From Taiwanofungus camphoratus (Eukaryota; Basidiomycota; Agaricomycetes; Polyporales; Taiwanofungaceae), in the NCBI GenBank assembly GCA_003999685.1, contig CP021226.1, positions 62,001 to 126,000 of the forward strand: a stretch of DNA of 64,000 bases, written 5' to 3'. The notes beneath the pieces are model-generated. The model was given only the letters and a program-made list of their open reading frames with translations. It did no database searches and had not been told where the DNA came from. The translations under genes were made by a program, and so were the position numbers. How positions within the stretch are numbered: the stretch's first letter is position 1; the number at the start of each line of letters is the position of its first letter. This document shows, one piece after another, positions 20,898 to 33,545 of the stretch.

Positions 20898-23531
20898 TCA
20901 CTTTTGCCGCTGCTCTTCGGCATACACGAGGTCGGGATCACGTCCACGGACCTCGGGTAGCATCAGGGAGAACCCTAAATAAAATATTGCATGAGACATG
21001 GTGATGATAAAGGCGGGTGTATACGCACCAGCACCAGCAATACAACATCCGAAGAAAACTAGAGGGCCAAGGTCATTGAAGACGTCGGGTCGCATGTAGG
21101 AAAGAACAACTTACTCCAGAGGACATCAGGTGTGCCTATTGACGTGCTGAGACTGTTGAACGCGAGGGCCGAAATGATGGCGCCGACCTTGCCACTGGCA
21201 GCTGATATACCGTGGGCTGTCGCGCGGAAGCGAGTAGGAAAGACTTCTGCTGGGTAGCACTACAGACGGGGTCCACAGACAACAATAGAGATCGGTTTAC
21301 AAGAAAGGCAGAGCTGGATGAGAACTTACGTATGTCGTACTGGTGAGAGCACGTGAATAGACAAGTACGCTGATATGATTGGAGCGGACTCACGCGTTTG
21401 CACCAAAGTTGAAGAAGAACTGCGATGGCGAACATCGTTGAGACACGACTTATATCCGTTCAATCTATTTCAAGACACACACCTGCAGGAACGCAAAGTT
21501 CACCACAAACGCTGCAGTGCTCAACGTATAAAACTTTCCCGCAAGGATTCCCACTGCGTATGAGGAACGATTAGTTGTTGCTGCCTCGAGGGGTAGTTAA
21601 GGATGGCTGGACGAACAAAACATGGCAGCCATAAGGAAACCCTGGATCTGAATCCATTTCCGGCCAAGTTTCTCAATGGTCAGGATGGTTGCATAGTACC
21701 CTGTGCATCGTCATTAACAAAAATGGTATGATCGGTGCAAGTCGGGTAGGACCCACCAGGTACGAATCCGAGTCCGGTGACAATCAAATTGCCAACGCCA
21801 ATCTTGAACAACCGCGTCCACGGGGACCCTGTCTTTCCAGCAAAGCCGATCTCTTCAAGAACGACATTTTGGTTCAGGTTGATGCCGTAAAATCTAAGAC
21901 GGCGGTCAGAACGGATGCAATGCTACGACATGGACATGTGACGAGTGAGACGTACGCAATGTCGACGAGGAACCAGCACACGCATGTACCAATCAGAATT
22001 TTCAAATGGCGCCACTCGGAGAAATACCGGACAAAGTCTGCGAAGCGAGGTAATCCTGTCAGTACCAAACCACTATGGTGCATGTCAGGGATGATCTTAC
22101 CGGCCCAATGAGCTCTTTTGTGAGGCTCCTCCTTCGCATGCACGGCAGTAGAAGGTGGTGGCGAGGCGGTGGGCGAGGTGGCGGGCGAGTTAGTGGCCGT
22201 CTGGACACTCTCAGACACACCGGGGTCGGCATCCGCCTTTTTCTTCAGCTCACCGATAGACTCCACCCCCGTGTCCGCACTCTTCTGTGAGGCCTTGAAG
22301 CGCTGGGACTCGGGGAGGGTCAGACGCTGGTAGAGCGTCCCGAACGCGGGGATAAGCGAGAGGCCGATGAGGATGCGCCACACTGACACCCGTGCAGTCA
22401 GGCGACGAGCCGACACCGGAACGGACAAGCGAAGCCGTACCTCCGTCCACTTTACTCGTCTCGCCCCGCTGCATGACGCTCTTGTAGCACGCAAGCACGA
22501 CTATCACCGCGAGGCTGCCGACCAGCGAGCCCCAGCCCTGGTTCGCGAAGATATACGCGAGCAGCGTGCCGCGCCGGCGCAGGTTGGCGCGGTCGGTTGT
22601 CACGGACGCGGACATGGGATAGTCGCCACCGATGCCGATGCCGAGGACGATACGGAAGACGGACAGCCAGATGAGCGAGCCTGTGGGGGAAAGGTCGCCT
22701 GCGTGCGAGAAGGAGGTTCAGTCAAATTGAACGACGAGAGGGGAAAACCCCGACGGTGGTGCGGTGCGGACAAGTAAGAAAGCGGATTCAATAGTGGAGA
22801 GATAGCATGAAATAGAATGAGGACACGACGACATACCTGTTGGATCAGAGATGCACATGATGGTGGCAAAGATAATGAGCATGAGCTCTTTTCCGTCTGA
22901 AAGGTGACATTCATTCAAGGATCCGTTGTGGTGCAAGAGATCTAGTTGAATAAACTTACAGACTGCTTTCCGGCCGAAGTAATCCGCAGCAGTACCTGTG
23001 GGAATGCATGAATTTCTGAGACCTTCGAAACAAAAGTGGATACCACGAGGAGGGTGGAATGGAATTTCCATATCCGAAGCGTACGCACCGAACGCAAACT
23101 GGCCAACGACACTACCAATGTTAGCACTTGCTTTGAGAAAACCCTGCAATCCTGACGGTAGAGGGTCGCCGTTGTATAGACGATATTGAAGCATTGTGGC
23201 CACGGGCTGTGCGGAGCGTCAGAGAGATTAGACAGACGACGGGACCATTGATAGACAGATACTAACATTGATGATGAAGAGGTCATAAGCTGAGACACAA
23301 GAATGGCTCAAGGGGATTTCCGTGAATAAACGCAGAAGCAGACGCACCGTCAAGGAAGAAACCGACCTGTTGGCTAGTTTAGCGGGGAGATCGAAGGGTG
23401 CATGAAGGAACACATACACCAGTGATGCCTAGCAATTTGATCTCACGATAGGACAGAATGAAATTGGGGCGCCGATCATCTTCGCGCTCGTATTCTTCGA
23501 GTCCAGACTTGACCCTGGCGACGTCGGTCAT
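20898..23531 (-). CDS. PHO84: PHO84-type high-affinity phosphate:H+ symporter (MFS)
   Basis: Twelve-helix major facilitator of the phosphate:H+ symporter family, taking up inorganic phosphate at the plasma membrane. The spliced minus-strand product starts [15 protein letters not shown]. It continues [82 protein letters not shown] (the phosphate-symporter GGDYPLS signature), an enlarged central Ser/Pro/Thr loop, [24 protein letters not shown], and [18 protein letters not shown]. It ends VYAEEQRQK before stop 20900-20898. At least ten short introns interrupt it. A CACGTG box lies about 190 bases upstream of the ATG. It converges with the glycosyltransferase gene with only about 115 bases between stop codons. 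Confidence 0.93.
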
Positions 23532-23718
23532 GTCTAGGAAAAGACGGGTGGCCAAAGAACAGTTAAGAGGGTATATGATAGAGAGAGGGGCGATGCAAAG
23601 AACATTATATGGGATCCAACCGAGGTGGAGAGGGAGTATACATACTACTGTCCAGGGAGGCGCACGTTCGAGGAGCCACTTGCACCCACACGCGATCATC
23701 CGCGCCGATCATTCTGGT

Positions 23719-23724
23719 CACGTG
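23719..23724. promoter_or_regulatory. CACGTG E-box upstream of PHO84
   Basis: The palindrome CACGTG followed by G lies 188 bases upstream of the phosphate transporter ATG, with a second half-fit CACGTT near 23663. CACGTGG and CACGTT are the high- and low-affinity sites of the bHLH regulator Pho4/NUC-1 that controls PHO84 in ascomycetes. The motif is seen; its use in this fungus is inferred. Confidence 0.45.
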
Positions 23725-24654
23725 GTTAGACACTGTGTTGATCGTGTGTCGCGGTTCAGACTCGCGCGCAAGCTGCCTTGGACCGGTCTTGAAGTGATCA
23801 TCATACCTCAGTCTTTCTGGCGACCTCAGTAGCGACAAGCGAGGGATCCACGGAGCATTTTGGTGGAAGGACGTGTGGGCGCTCAGTATCTACGAACGTG
23901 CATGGATATGTCCAGTGAGACTCAGGCGAGGTGGGGCTAGGACTGGCTACGTCTCTCAGCGTCATATACAAAGCTGGCAGAGTCGCTGTGCTGAATAAAA
24001 TGACCAGGCTCCACCGAGCCCTGGCATTTCCATCCCGTGAGTAGTTCCTCGTGCCCAGTCCTAGCACCAAACGGATGTCATGAAGTGTCGCAAACTGGTG
24101 ATTGCAATTTACTTTACATGACACGATAACCGCCATCGCGGCCGATTTTCCTGGTCGACAATGTCTGCAGACGAACTCTTTCAGTGCACTTGATAGGAAA
24201 TCAACGAACATGGTCGGGATATTTTCTCGGGCTGTTTCATCACCTATATCACCGTTGATCCTCAACGTCTTTGCGTCGTCTTGGTGCATTCATTGTTAGC
24301 CTCTCTTCAAATTTCGCACTGCACCATTATGCCCATCCTGTGCACATTCTCTGCTCTAAACTCCAGTCGATCGTACCGGATCTTCACTCTCAGCATCCCC
24401 TGTTTGTGCACGTACTGTCGTCGGGCATAGGGGTGGATGTTCCGGCACGACCGGTTGACCCAGCCAACACTACCACCTACATACTTCGACAAAGAGGGCT
24501 CTTCAACATTATCATCGTCTCGCAGCATCACCTCATGGCAACGATGATAAATTTCGGCGATGCTCACTGTTTTTTTTCCCAACTCACCAGCCTCTGGAGT
24601 TTCTGGCAGAGGTTCAGCTTATTGAAGATATCACGCTGCTGATCATTATAAAGG
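23725..24654. other. Intergenic
   Basis: Rest of the PHO84 upstream region and the 3' flank of the phospholipase gene. Short frames only, for example a minus-strand frame at 24307-24582 without motif support. Confidence 0.45.
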
Positions 24655-27159
24655 CTATACAATTACACTCTGTACAAGCGGTCCCGTCGAAGTCCCCTGC
24701 AGAAGACCGAGAACGTGGATAGGATCAAGCCCCCGGCCAATAGCAGTGTACCCCTTCTTTGCACGATTGCTGCGTATTAGCACCGCGCAAATCGCTAGCA
24801 AAAGGAAAATCACACCGCCAGCAAGGCCCACGATGATGTACGAGTTCCGCGACAGCTCCGACAAATTAACGGGCGACGGCGCAGACGACCCGAGGCCGAG
24901 CTCGCGGCCAGGTCTGCCCGCGCCATTTTGCCCGCGCCCGATGACGCTGACGATGCCCCAAGGCTAGTAGTCGTGCTAGTGAGGTTTCGAGATGTAAAGC
25001 AGTATCGCCGAAGCAGGCTTGCACGCGCTTGTTCGGTCCTTGCCTTTCCTAGCGCGCGTCCGCTCCATGAGGGCGCATGCGACGCAAGTGTCCCACTCGC
25101 CGTCGCGCTCGGCGTGTTGTTGACGCCGGCGTACCCTCGCGACGCGAGGAGGTACGAGTGGTCAAAGATGCGCGACTGGTTCGCAAGAGGGAGCTGGAGC
25201 GTCGGTGCAAAAATGTTGGTGATGCCGGTGGGGTCGTTGTTAGGAATATAGACGAGAAAGCCGCGTGGAGAAACGTGATAAGGCTCAGAATGACCTTGCC
25301 GCTTTCCAATAAGACTTACGGAAAAGCATCATCTGTGCTCTTCGCACCGTCGCAGCCGAAGAAAACGTGTCGAGCGTTCAATCCCAATTAGACGAACTGT
25401 TCCGTCGAGTTCGGAAAGGGTACCGGAAAGTTGATTGTCCCTTTTCGCAAAAGTGCTGCCTTCTGCTGTGTCGCTAACAATGACAGACCATCTGGTTTGG
25501 CATCGTTTGTTTCCCCAGACTTTATGATCATGTCAGCTCATGTGGTCCAAGCACTCATTGAATCGAGAACAACGACAACATCGACATTTCGGCTCTTGGT
25601 CAACAAGGGCAATATGGGATCGTTCTCGACATTCAAGGAACCATCAAGCAGGCTGAGAGCAGTCTCGTTGGCGTCCTGGCACGTATCCGCGTTGAGCTGA
25701 TAGAGGGGGTTTGCTACGCTGGTAACGTCCATCTCCTGTCCAGTTGTATAGCATAGAACGTCGAGCTGATTTCCTGTATCAGCCCCAGCCCTGCAAACTC
25801 CTCCCGGCTACTAGTCCAAGGAAGTGCGTTCGTGATGTTGAAGATGTTGAAATCGCAAGACGACGTGCCGATCGTCAAGCCGGCATTGCCGAACCCATTA
25901 ACGCAGGTAAGTAGGGGCACCACCTGTGAAAGTCGAGCCAAGATATTCCAGGTCAACGAACGTAGCTAACTCAGGATCCCATGAACCGAATCAAAGGACA
26001 CCAAATAAGCCGCGAGCGCCGGGGCAGAGAAACACCACGTACTCGAAAGGTGTTAGCTCGTGCGCGACATTCGTGAGTGGGAGGGTACCAGTGTTCACGA
26101 AAGGCCGGCCACGCCTATTAGGCGAACTGACGTCGACCATGACTATAGGGAATAGCACAGTATGACTCTTCCAAACTTCCCTATATCAGCTAAACCGTTC
26201 AATGAGTAAGTTGATAATTGACAGGTCTGGGCCGAGCACGTACAGTTTTTTTTTTGCGGTTTTTTTGCGGAAGAGTAAGTCAAAGCGGCCGCGTGGTTGC
26301 CCTCAGTTGTGTTAGACGTGAATGAATCAGGTGTAGTGCGAGGCAGAAAATGATACGAGAGCTGGGTCAGTCAAGGTATTATCAGTCTCCTCGAATGCAA
26401 CGCGCTGCAGCACGTCAATACTGCCCCGCTCCACGTGTCACAGAATGTCACAGGAAAATCTCCTGCCTTCCTCTTCGCACCTAGATCGTACATTAGGTCG
26501 GTGACGAACGTCTTGGTATATTCTCCGGAAGGGCCAGGTTCAAATATACTCTCTTCGAGCTGCCAGCCCGGAGGCATTGTTACCAAAGACGAGGTCGGAC
26601 AGGGTAGGAAACTCGTTGAATATCAGGCTGGTTGAGACATACGAGCCACTGGCAGGAGCCCAGTACATTCAGTCTGGAACACATGCGTGAGACTGACACA
26701 CTGCACACTTACCCAGATAACGCTGTCATATAGGTCGCTGATTGGAGCAGTGTACACCAAGACCCTTCGCGATACTTGCAGCATTCCTAGCGTCAAAGGC
26801 CCTGCGTTGAACATGGCAGCGCGGAAGTTGCCTCCCGAAAGCGACAGTGCGAGGTTTGGGACCTCCTTAGCAGAGAGCGAATCAAGATCGCCGCTATACA
26901 CTGTGCCGATGTTCTTTCTGAGCCCAGCACGTGTATTCGACTGAACCAAATGCTTTTGATATAATCGACCTCATTCTAGACAGGTGTCCAGGAAACGTGA
27001 AGAACAAGCAATATAAACACATACTGGATTCAGGATCTGATCATTGGCCTGAGGAGTGCCAGAGAATCAAAGCAAACCTCCCGAGGGACAATTAACATAA
27101 CTAGGAGCATAGGTCGTAATGTTGTTGGTGGGGTTGGCTTGGGAAGATCGAGCGATCAT
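24655..27159 (-). CDS. Phospholipase B / lysophospholipase, membrane-anchored
   Basis: Secreted or surface enzyme of the fungal PLB family (cPLA2-like catalytic domain) that releases fatty acids from phospholipids and lysophospholipids. Minus-strand exons read YAPSYVNCPSG, then ALSLSGGNFRAAMFNAGPL (nucleophile elbow), PVTFCDTWSGALSYHFLPR joined across an intron, VMVDVSSPN, FEYVVFLCPGARGLFG, NGFGNAGLTIGTSSCDFN, SLLDGSLNVENDPILPLL (region of the catalytic Asp), NVDVVVVLDSMSAW and FFGCDGAKSTDDAFP. Two usual family residues differ: the elbow is SGGN rather than SGGG, and DGS stands where DGG is common. The C-terminus has a transmembrane helix (YIIVGLAGGVIFLLLAICAV) and a tail of about 35 residues rather than a GPI signal. 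The exon holding NEVDYIK and the next conserved block are in different frames at an A run near 26950, so a frameshift or sequence error is possible. The 5' exon and signal peptide are not settled. Confidence 0.8.
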
Positions 27160-27960
27160 ATTGAAAAACAGAAATGTATTCAGAGAGTGCAATAATTATC
27201 AAAGTACTCGAGTATGGGATTCGCGCAAGAGAACCAGGTTGTGCACTTAATTGAATTCATCACGGTTACAAATAACTGGCTGGAGGCGTTTTGCCCCGAC
27301 GCCCGCGGGGACGAACCCGTGAGCGCTTATTACACTACCGAAAACACCGCATCCCAGCATCGCATAGTGGACGGCAGCACACATAGCACAGCCATCAAAT
27401 CACCAGGTACTGACGCAAACTTCAGAGAGCCCCAATGAACCAGAGAGTAAGTCTCGCTTACTAAATCTGCTGTTGATTTGAATCGAAATGGACTTGAGTG
27501 ACTTCGCGCGTGAGGTGATCTATGAACGATGACATCGGTTAAGTCGTCAAAGTTTACAGGGAATAGGATCGATTGATAAGGTTCCATCAGGAAAAATGCT
27601 GGTAACTATATAGCTGGATGTGCTACATCCCCATTCTATAGCACTGTATAGTGCTACAGGTTTGGTTGTAGTTGCCGTAGTATCCTGATATTCCCTGATG
27701 TTGGTCCGCCATTGAGTCTCGTCACTAAGATCTATTCATGGGATTGACTGATGCGTCAGGTACTCGGTAGCCAGCGACAAATATCTCTATAGGGTTTTAC
27801 GTTAGCTGCTAGACCTGAAATATCGACTTCGTCTCATCGCAAGCGATGGACGAACTCTATATATCAATGTAGGTGCAATTGCAGGGTGTCTCGGCATGGA
27901 CATCATTCTTACTGGTACCATTCACAGTTCATCGTATTCTGCTAGTAAATTTGCCCCGAC
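27160..27960. other. Intergenic, possible 5' exons of the phospholipase
   Basis: Divergent spacer between the phospholipase and the membrane-protein gene. A minus-strand frame (27330-27587) with a hydrophobic patch AVLCVLPS could hold the missing signal peptide exon, but no consistent splice was found. Confidence 0.35.
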
Positions 27961-29697
27961 ATGGTCGACTGGCATGATCCTCCGGTGGTTGCTTCGACTG
28001 CGGTTCTTTTCGCGCAAATGGCAGTCTTCTTGCTTGGTTTTTACGGGTATGACATTCAGCGTGATTTGGCAAGATACGAAACAGAAGAACTTTACTTCAG
28101 GTGGCATTTTGTGCTCACGCTGCATATAGAATGGCGGCTGCTCACTGGCAGACTTCCTTTTAGGTGGCCATGCGTACGTGCATAGTTATGGCCTGCCATT
28201 GAGCCGACTGAAATCACTAAAATTGTCCTCCAGATACCGTACCTCCTTGGACGTTATACTTTGCTCTGTAGTCTGTTATCAATGTATGTATATATCACTG
28301 TTACGTTGCCTGCATTGTATAACCTGACGAGAGACAGCGCGATCTCCAGCAGACTGCCCATTAAAATGCATTGTCAAGGTATGTGCTATGTTGTCTCCAG
28401 TCTATGAGTGGTTATGTTAAGCCCACAATGTGACATATAGGTGCCTTTGAATCTTTCTCTGTAGGTGTTCTCGTCCTTGATCGCTGTTCCATTTACAACT
28501 GGAATGACATCGTGGCATAGGCAATAGGCTGTTTTGCGGTCGTCTTCTCGAGCACGAACCTCAGCATCAGGACGTTGAGTACTTTTCTAGCATCCTACGT
28601 CCTGCTTCATTGATTGCTTGAGTGTAGGTTGGTCATATGGAAGCACTGCTTACTTGTGCAACTTTTTCTCGTTGCCTTAGTTGTAGGGCATTGCTGCATT
28701 GCTGTTGTTAGTGAGTAGCTACAGATGGGTTATAAACTCGTCTCATGCCTGCTCAATTGTAGCTGGACTAACAAGCGTGAGAGCATATTGGGAGACCAGT
28801 ATGTCCGTGTGTAGAGTTGTTCATACCGGACGTGCAAAATTGGCGTCGTTTTATCTCTATAGTCAGTGATGCTCTGTACATACAATGATCAGGCAGGCTA
28901 AATTGATTTTTCTCATGCAGCCGTCTTACAGGACTTCATTATTCTTGTTTTGACAATCAGTGGGCTATATAAAACCTGCAAACGCTCAGAGTTATTCTCC
29001 ATAGTGTGTGTACAAGGGGTTTGGTATTTCGTTCTGACACTCGTTGTAAATATCCCCACCGTGGTATGTGGACCCTAAGCAGAGTAGAATTTGAACTGAA
29101 ATTGGTCTGTCTAACTAGATATTTGTTTGGTTGAACTTAAACCGTAAGCAGATACTTTCGCCTTGTAGGCAAATTTTACTCACAGAGTGCTAGCTATCAT
29201 GAACGTCTTCTTTTCCCTCCCAGGTGAGACAAGCCTTACACCGCAGATAATATTCCTCCGCTGACTACAAATCGGATCAGCTGTTACCATAAGGTCAGTG
29301 CGGAGGGTTTTGCGACCATTTCGGTCAATATCTTGACAAATGTTCCATGCGTCAGTGTGCTTGCCTCGTCTCGCGCTGTGTTGTCGCTTCTGCAGCGTGA
29401 AGAGTGCGACGACATGAGGTATGCCTGTTGGAATTTTCCGCTGACAGTAACCCATTGAGCTATCAGTTCTTCCTCCTCTATTACCGACACTCGGAGAGTT
29501 GCCCGGCCAGCTCGAACATTGAGGAGCTTATGGGGTCCAAAGAGTGAACCAGACCAGTTCACGACTCACATTGCCCTGACTCCGTGAGTTCCCATAATAT
29601 TGGTATCGGTCCCTTGCATTAAGCTGCCGACAGGTCAATCATCGAGGCAGATTCAAGTGGAATTTTCAGTGACACTGACGCACAGAGTGCCTATTAA
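27961..29697 (+). CDS. Basidiomycete multi-spanning (seven-TM-like) membrane protein
   Basis: Multi-exon gene of a family common in mushrooms and of unknown function. Splicing by frame gives MVDWHDPPVVASTAVLFAQM, then GWHFVLTLHIEWRLLTGR, LPFRWPCIPYLLGRYTLLC, AISSRLPIKMHCQ, AIGCFAVVFSSTNLSIR, LVIWKHCLLVQLFLVALVVG, VLQDFIILVLTISGLYKTC, VWYFVLTLVVNIPTV, MNVFFSLPAVTISVLASSR, AVLSLLQREECDDM and a hydrophilic tail ending SDTDAQSAY. The E-W-R-x-x-x-G-R-x-x-F-R-W-P block followed by GRY, and the CQ block, are typical of this family. At least ten exons are needed. One junction after LSIR (near 28573) lacks a clear GT donor, so that intron is provisional. TAA is at 29695-29697. A receptor-like role is often guessed for such proteins but is not shown. 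Confidence 0.72.
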
Positions 29698-29949
29698 ATC
29701 GAAACAATAGACGTCAGGCCTTTCTACTACTAGTGATTGCATCTACACTTACCTTTACCTAGGTACACATTTTCCAGATTCTCAATATGTAGCATTGAAT
29801 AATTCTTCAGTCTCTTGCTTCTCCGATAGTAATTCCTTTCATAATGCGCTGTCGGTATCACATTATGATTGACCCCCACTGCTCCTAGCCCAATGCAATA
29901 CGTTCGTTTACTGTTTTCCGTAGGAAGGATGCAAAGCCCAGAACAGGTC

Positions 29950-32118
29950 TCAATGTGTCAGCACACGCACTGAAGCTTGCCATACATTGTCCACGGGGCT
30001 CCATATCGATCTGAGCATCATACGGTCCAACTCATAACCTTGGTGACCGATGCGCCAACGGTCCCGCTCACTGTTGCTTCCCGTATCCGATCGGGAGGAA
30101 CTGTGTTTCTGGAAATGTTGCCTCATAAGCAAAGCCAGGAAACCACGACGAGCAAGAATCGAGACTCACAGCAACAAAGTTCGCATATTCACTGGCAACC
30201 CTCTGCGCCAACTCAGCCCGTGTCATGACACCTTGGCGACCGTAAATGTCAATGTTCACTTCAGTGTCTTCATACGATGGCCACTAATAAGTCAAAATTA
30301 AATTGAACAGAATGTTCTTTTAGATAGCGCGTTCACGCTCACCCTGACAATTAATTTGACCGTCCTCGATCCGTTCGATGCTTCTTTTTCAAACACCGGT
30401 GTAGACGGATCCCTGATGCCAGTGCCTTTAATACAGTCCTGCATCGGCACCCCGCTGTAAAAATTATATTCGGATGATGTGGCCAGTGGATGAAAAGATA
30501 TAATGGGGTGGGCAACTCTTGGGGATGCTTTCTTCGAAGAGCGAGACGAAGCCTTTGACGAGCGAGATGAAGATGCTCCTGGAGTCGCAGAGACTTCACG
30601 AGATGAGCTTGCAGTGGGAACATGCTGGGCCATAGGCACAAATTCCTCAAAGTAGTCTTCTCTGGGATATGATGGGCCTGGCGTTGGCGCTGGCGTTGCA
30701 GGGGTCTGCGCGGCAGGCTGCGCTACAGACTGGCCATGTGGCCTATTATCCGCCACCTCAACGGCTTCAAGAGGCGTGGTAGAATTCAACCCAGAGCTTA
30801 CCGCAGCCGAATGTGCAGAATCCGGATGGAGGGCTGCTATCGGTTGGGTGCTTGCCAGGCGCGCACGATAACGAGCGGGTCGTGTAGTTCTCTGGTAAGG
30901 CGCATACCTTGATGAGCCAATTCGTGGCGCAGAATCAGAGACGCCATCTTGATGGATTGATTGTTCAACAGATCGTGAGACTGTCCGTGGTGAGGCTGTC
31001 TGAGACATAAGTGGCAGAGAACCGCAGTACGTCCCAACCGATGTCAGAGGGTCTTGAGGTGCACTGGCAGGCAATGCAGGCGGTTGATAAAGCGCAGATG
31101 GTCCATTCGGATATGATAGAGTAGGAGGGTGCATTTCGGTTGATGCAGGACTGGCCTGAAGTTCAGGCAGCGATTGTGCTTGGTAGGTAGAAAGTGAGAC
31201 CGAATCATCGTAAGGTGCTGACCGTACATCATTATATAGATCGAAAAGTGCGGAACCGTCCTGAGACATAGATAACAACTGTACTTGGTGGGCGGCAGTC
31301 AATGCATAGCAAGTGGCAGGTAGTACATCATTGTAATGATCAGGCGCCCCAGGGGTATCTTGAGATGTAAGTAACGACGTTGTTCCGTACACAGTGTGAT
31401 GACCGCCATGAGTTACAGATAGCGCATCATTGTAGGGGCCAAACGATTCATGACTATCTTGTGGCACAGGTGATGGCGGCGCTTGGGAGACGGCAGACGA
31501 TGCAACGCTGTCATAGGCCAAAGACTCTGCTGCATCGCTGTAGGAATAACAAGGGGCTGTCGCTGGGACCGAATGAGAGGACGAATCTCCCTGATTGGAA
31601 ATGTACACCGGAGGGTCCCAGGGAGCGTCAGCCGGCGCGTCCTGATTTGGCGGAGCTACATCATCACCCCATAGGAATGCATCCGTGTCATCGTTTTGTA
31701 CTAATGGAGAGAACTTGCTGGAGTAGGGGTCCCACGAAGCAAGACTGCTGTCGCCAGGAGCCAGCGACTGAGGTATATAGGGGTCATTCGAGTCAAAGTT
31801 ATCCAGTCCTTGTGCGAAGCTGCTGTATTCCGGGGAAGACAGGAAAGAAAAATCGCTTGCTGAGGTGGGTGACGCAGAGCAGTCCAGGTCTGGTACATCA
31901 GAGGTAAGACATTCAGATCCTTGCGCAGTCCAAAAGTCTTGCGCCTCATTGTCAGTGGTTGATGGGTATGCAATGATGTCGTCGAAGTTCAGAGCAGACA
32001 ATGGAGCATCGTCGTGTGGCGTAGATGGCCCTGTGCCATCGTTGGCCACAGACGAGGAGTCGTCGTAATAAAGGGCGGGCGTATACACGTCAGAAAGGAA
32101 ATCGTTGGGTGATGCCAT
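29950..32118 (-). CDS. Ser/Pro/Asp-rich protein with conserved basidiomycete C-terminal domain
   Basis: Large first exon (about 590 residues) of low-complexity acidic Ser/Pro/Gln sequence starting MASPNDFLSDVYTP, with three degenerate copies of a Y-N-D block at about residues 226-305. A basic serine run (SSSRSSKASSRSSKK) follows. The C-terminal part is ordered: TRTVKLIV-like end of exon 1, then WPSYEDTEVNIDIYGRQG, VMTRAELAQRVASEYANF, and a last exon with DRWRIGHQGYELDRMMLR and SIWSPVDNVWQASVRVL. This pair of blocks matches my memory of hypothetical basidiomycete proteins of unknown function. Introns near 30294-30340 and 30110-30175 splice in phase. The acidic disordered part resembles transactivation domains, but no DNA-binding domain is visible. 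It converges with the membrane-protein gene. Confidence 0.68.
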
Positions 32119-33545
32119 TGTTCGCAGCAGGAATAATGGAGTGCGAGAATTTTCGCAGAAAGGAGATACGTGGTGAAAGGGTTAAACAAAGAGAACGTTG
32201 TGGCCTTGTCATAAAGACGCGCCGCTAGTTGAGTGTCGGTGGCCGGTACGGGGACTTGCCGCTGACATAGCAATGTCAAAGCGTCGGCCACACCAGTACA
32301 AGTGGCACAGACATCCTAAGTCTTGTTTGAGAACAGACTGATAAGTCAGTCTTCTATCGACGATTATCAGTGTCAGTCAAAATTGACCAACCAGACACGA
32401 AATCTGAAAACTACTATCTGCTTTGTTTTGAATACAGCCCAGAGGCGTTCTATGCGAGCGCAAGGGTGTCGTTACCTCGACCGTGGCTCATAAGGAAGTA
32501 ACCGTAAGCTTGCCTTACACACAGACATCTCTCAACAAACTGTTGGCTTACAGCTAGGGCCGCCTGCTATGACTTGGCGTTGTATACACACCCCGGTCCG
32601 TGTGCAACTTCTGGAGAACAGAATTCCATAGTTCAAAGACGAGTCCGGACGTCCATGGGCTGTTTCGCCGCACAGCTGTGGAAAGTCGATTCAGGAAGAG
32701 CCTAGCAAGTGTATGAGCAGCAATTTCTCAGAAAATTGCGAAGAGCAGCCTGAGATCTACTACCAGATTCACGTGAGTGGACATAGCAAAATCGTGGCAT
32801 ACTGATGGAGGAAGTCTTCCTCAGTTTAAGAGGGCCTTTTGTGCTATGCACCTCGATGGTCATATTTTCGTGACAACAGACCTTGCCGATTCGATACGTG
32901 TTCAGGGTCGTAACGTACAATCGGAATACGCACCTTTGAAGATGAAGCGTTCGTAGTCTTCGATAGCATATGCACGACCGTCCGGCGTCAGACACCCTAT
33001 ACTGCGCAATGTAACTGTTTCAACATTGAGTACTAATATGCGCGCACTAGGCAGAACTGTGAAGTTCGTGGTCATTGCAATTCAGGGAAGCAAGCCTTAT
33101 CCCCTTACCAAATATTCAGCCCGAACGAGGCAAATCTTGTTCATGGATGAAGTCTGCAGGGTCCGCTTGCCCGGAGTACTTCTTACATAGTTGATATGGA
33201 CAACAAGACCGCGAACATGATCAACACAGTAGCCGATCAAGCACTGAAGGGCCGGCCGCGGGATTTTTTGCGCCAACGTCAACCAAATCGCATAAAGCTT
33301 GAACCGTCCGATCGGCCCCGCCCGGAAAGGAGTGTCTCCGTGTTTCAATCATCCATACTTCAGCAACATATAAAATCGTTCATCGTCTACCGAACATATC
33401 AAGACAAGCAATGGCACTACGGTCGCTGAGGAGCGCCAGGTCAAAAATCAGGAATCAGATCACAAATGCGAGTGCCGGGATGATGGCTGCGGGGGGCTTC
33501 ATGGGCGCCTATTTCAATCCCCACCTATTCCTCGACATATGTATA
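32119..33545. other. Intergenic, no gene resolved
   Basis: Upstream of the Ser/Pro-rich gene. A minus-strand stretch near 32930-32990 (LTPDGRAYAIEDYERFIF) looks coding but its neighbours contain stops and no gene model could be built. It could be a relic exon. Confidence 0.35.
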
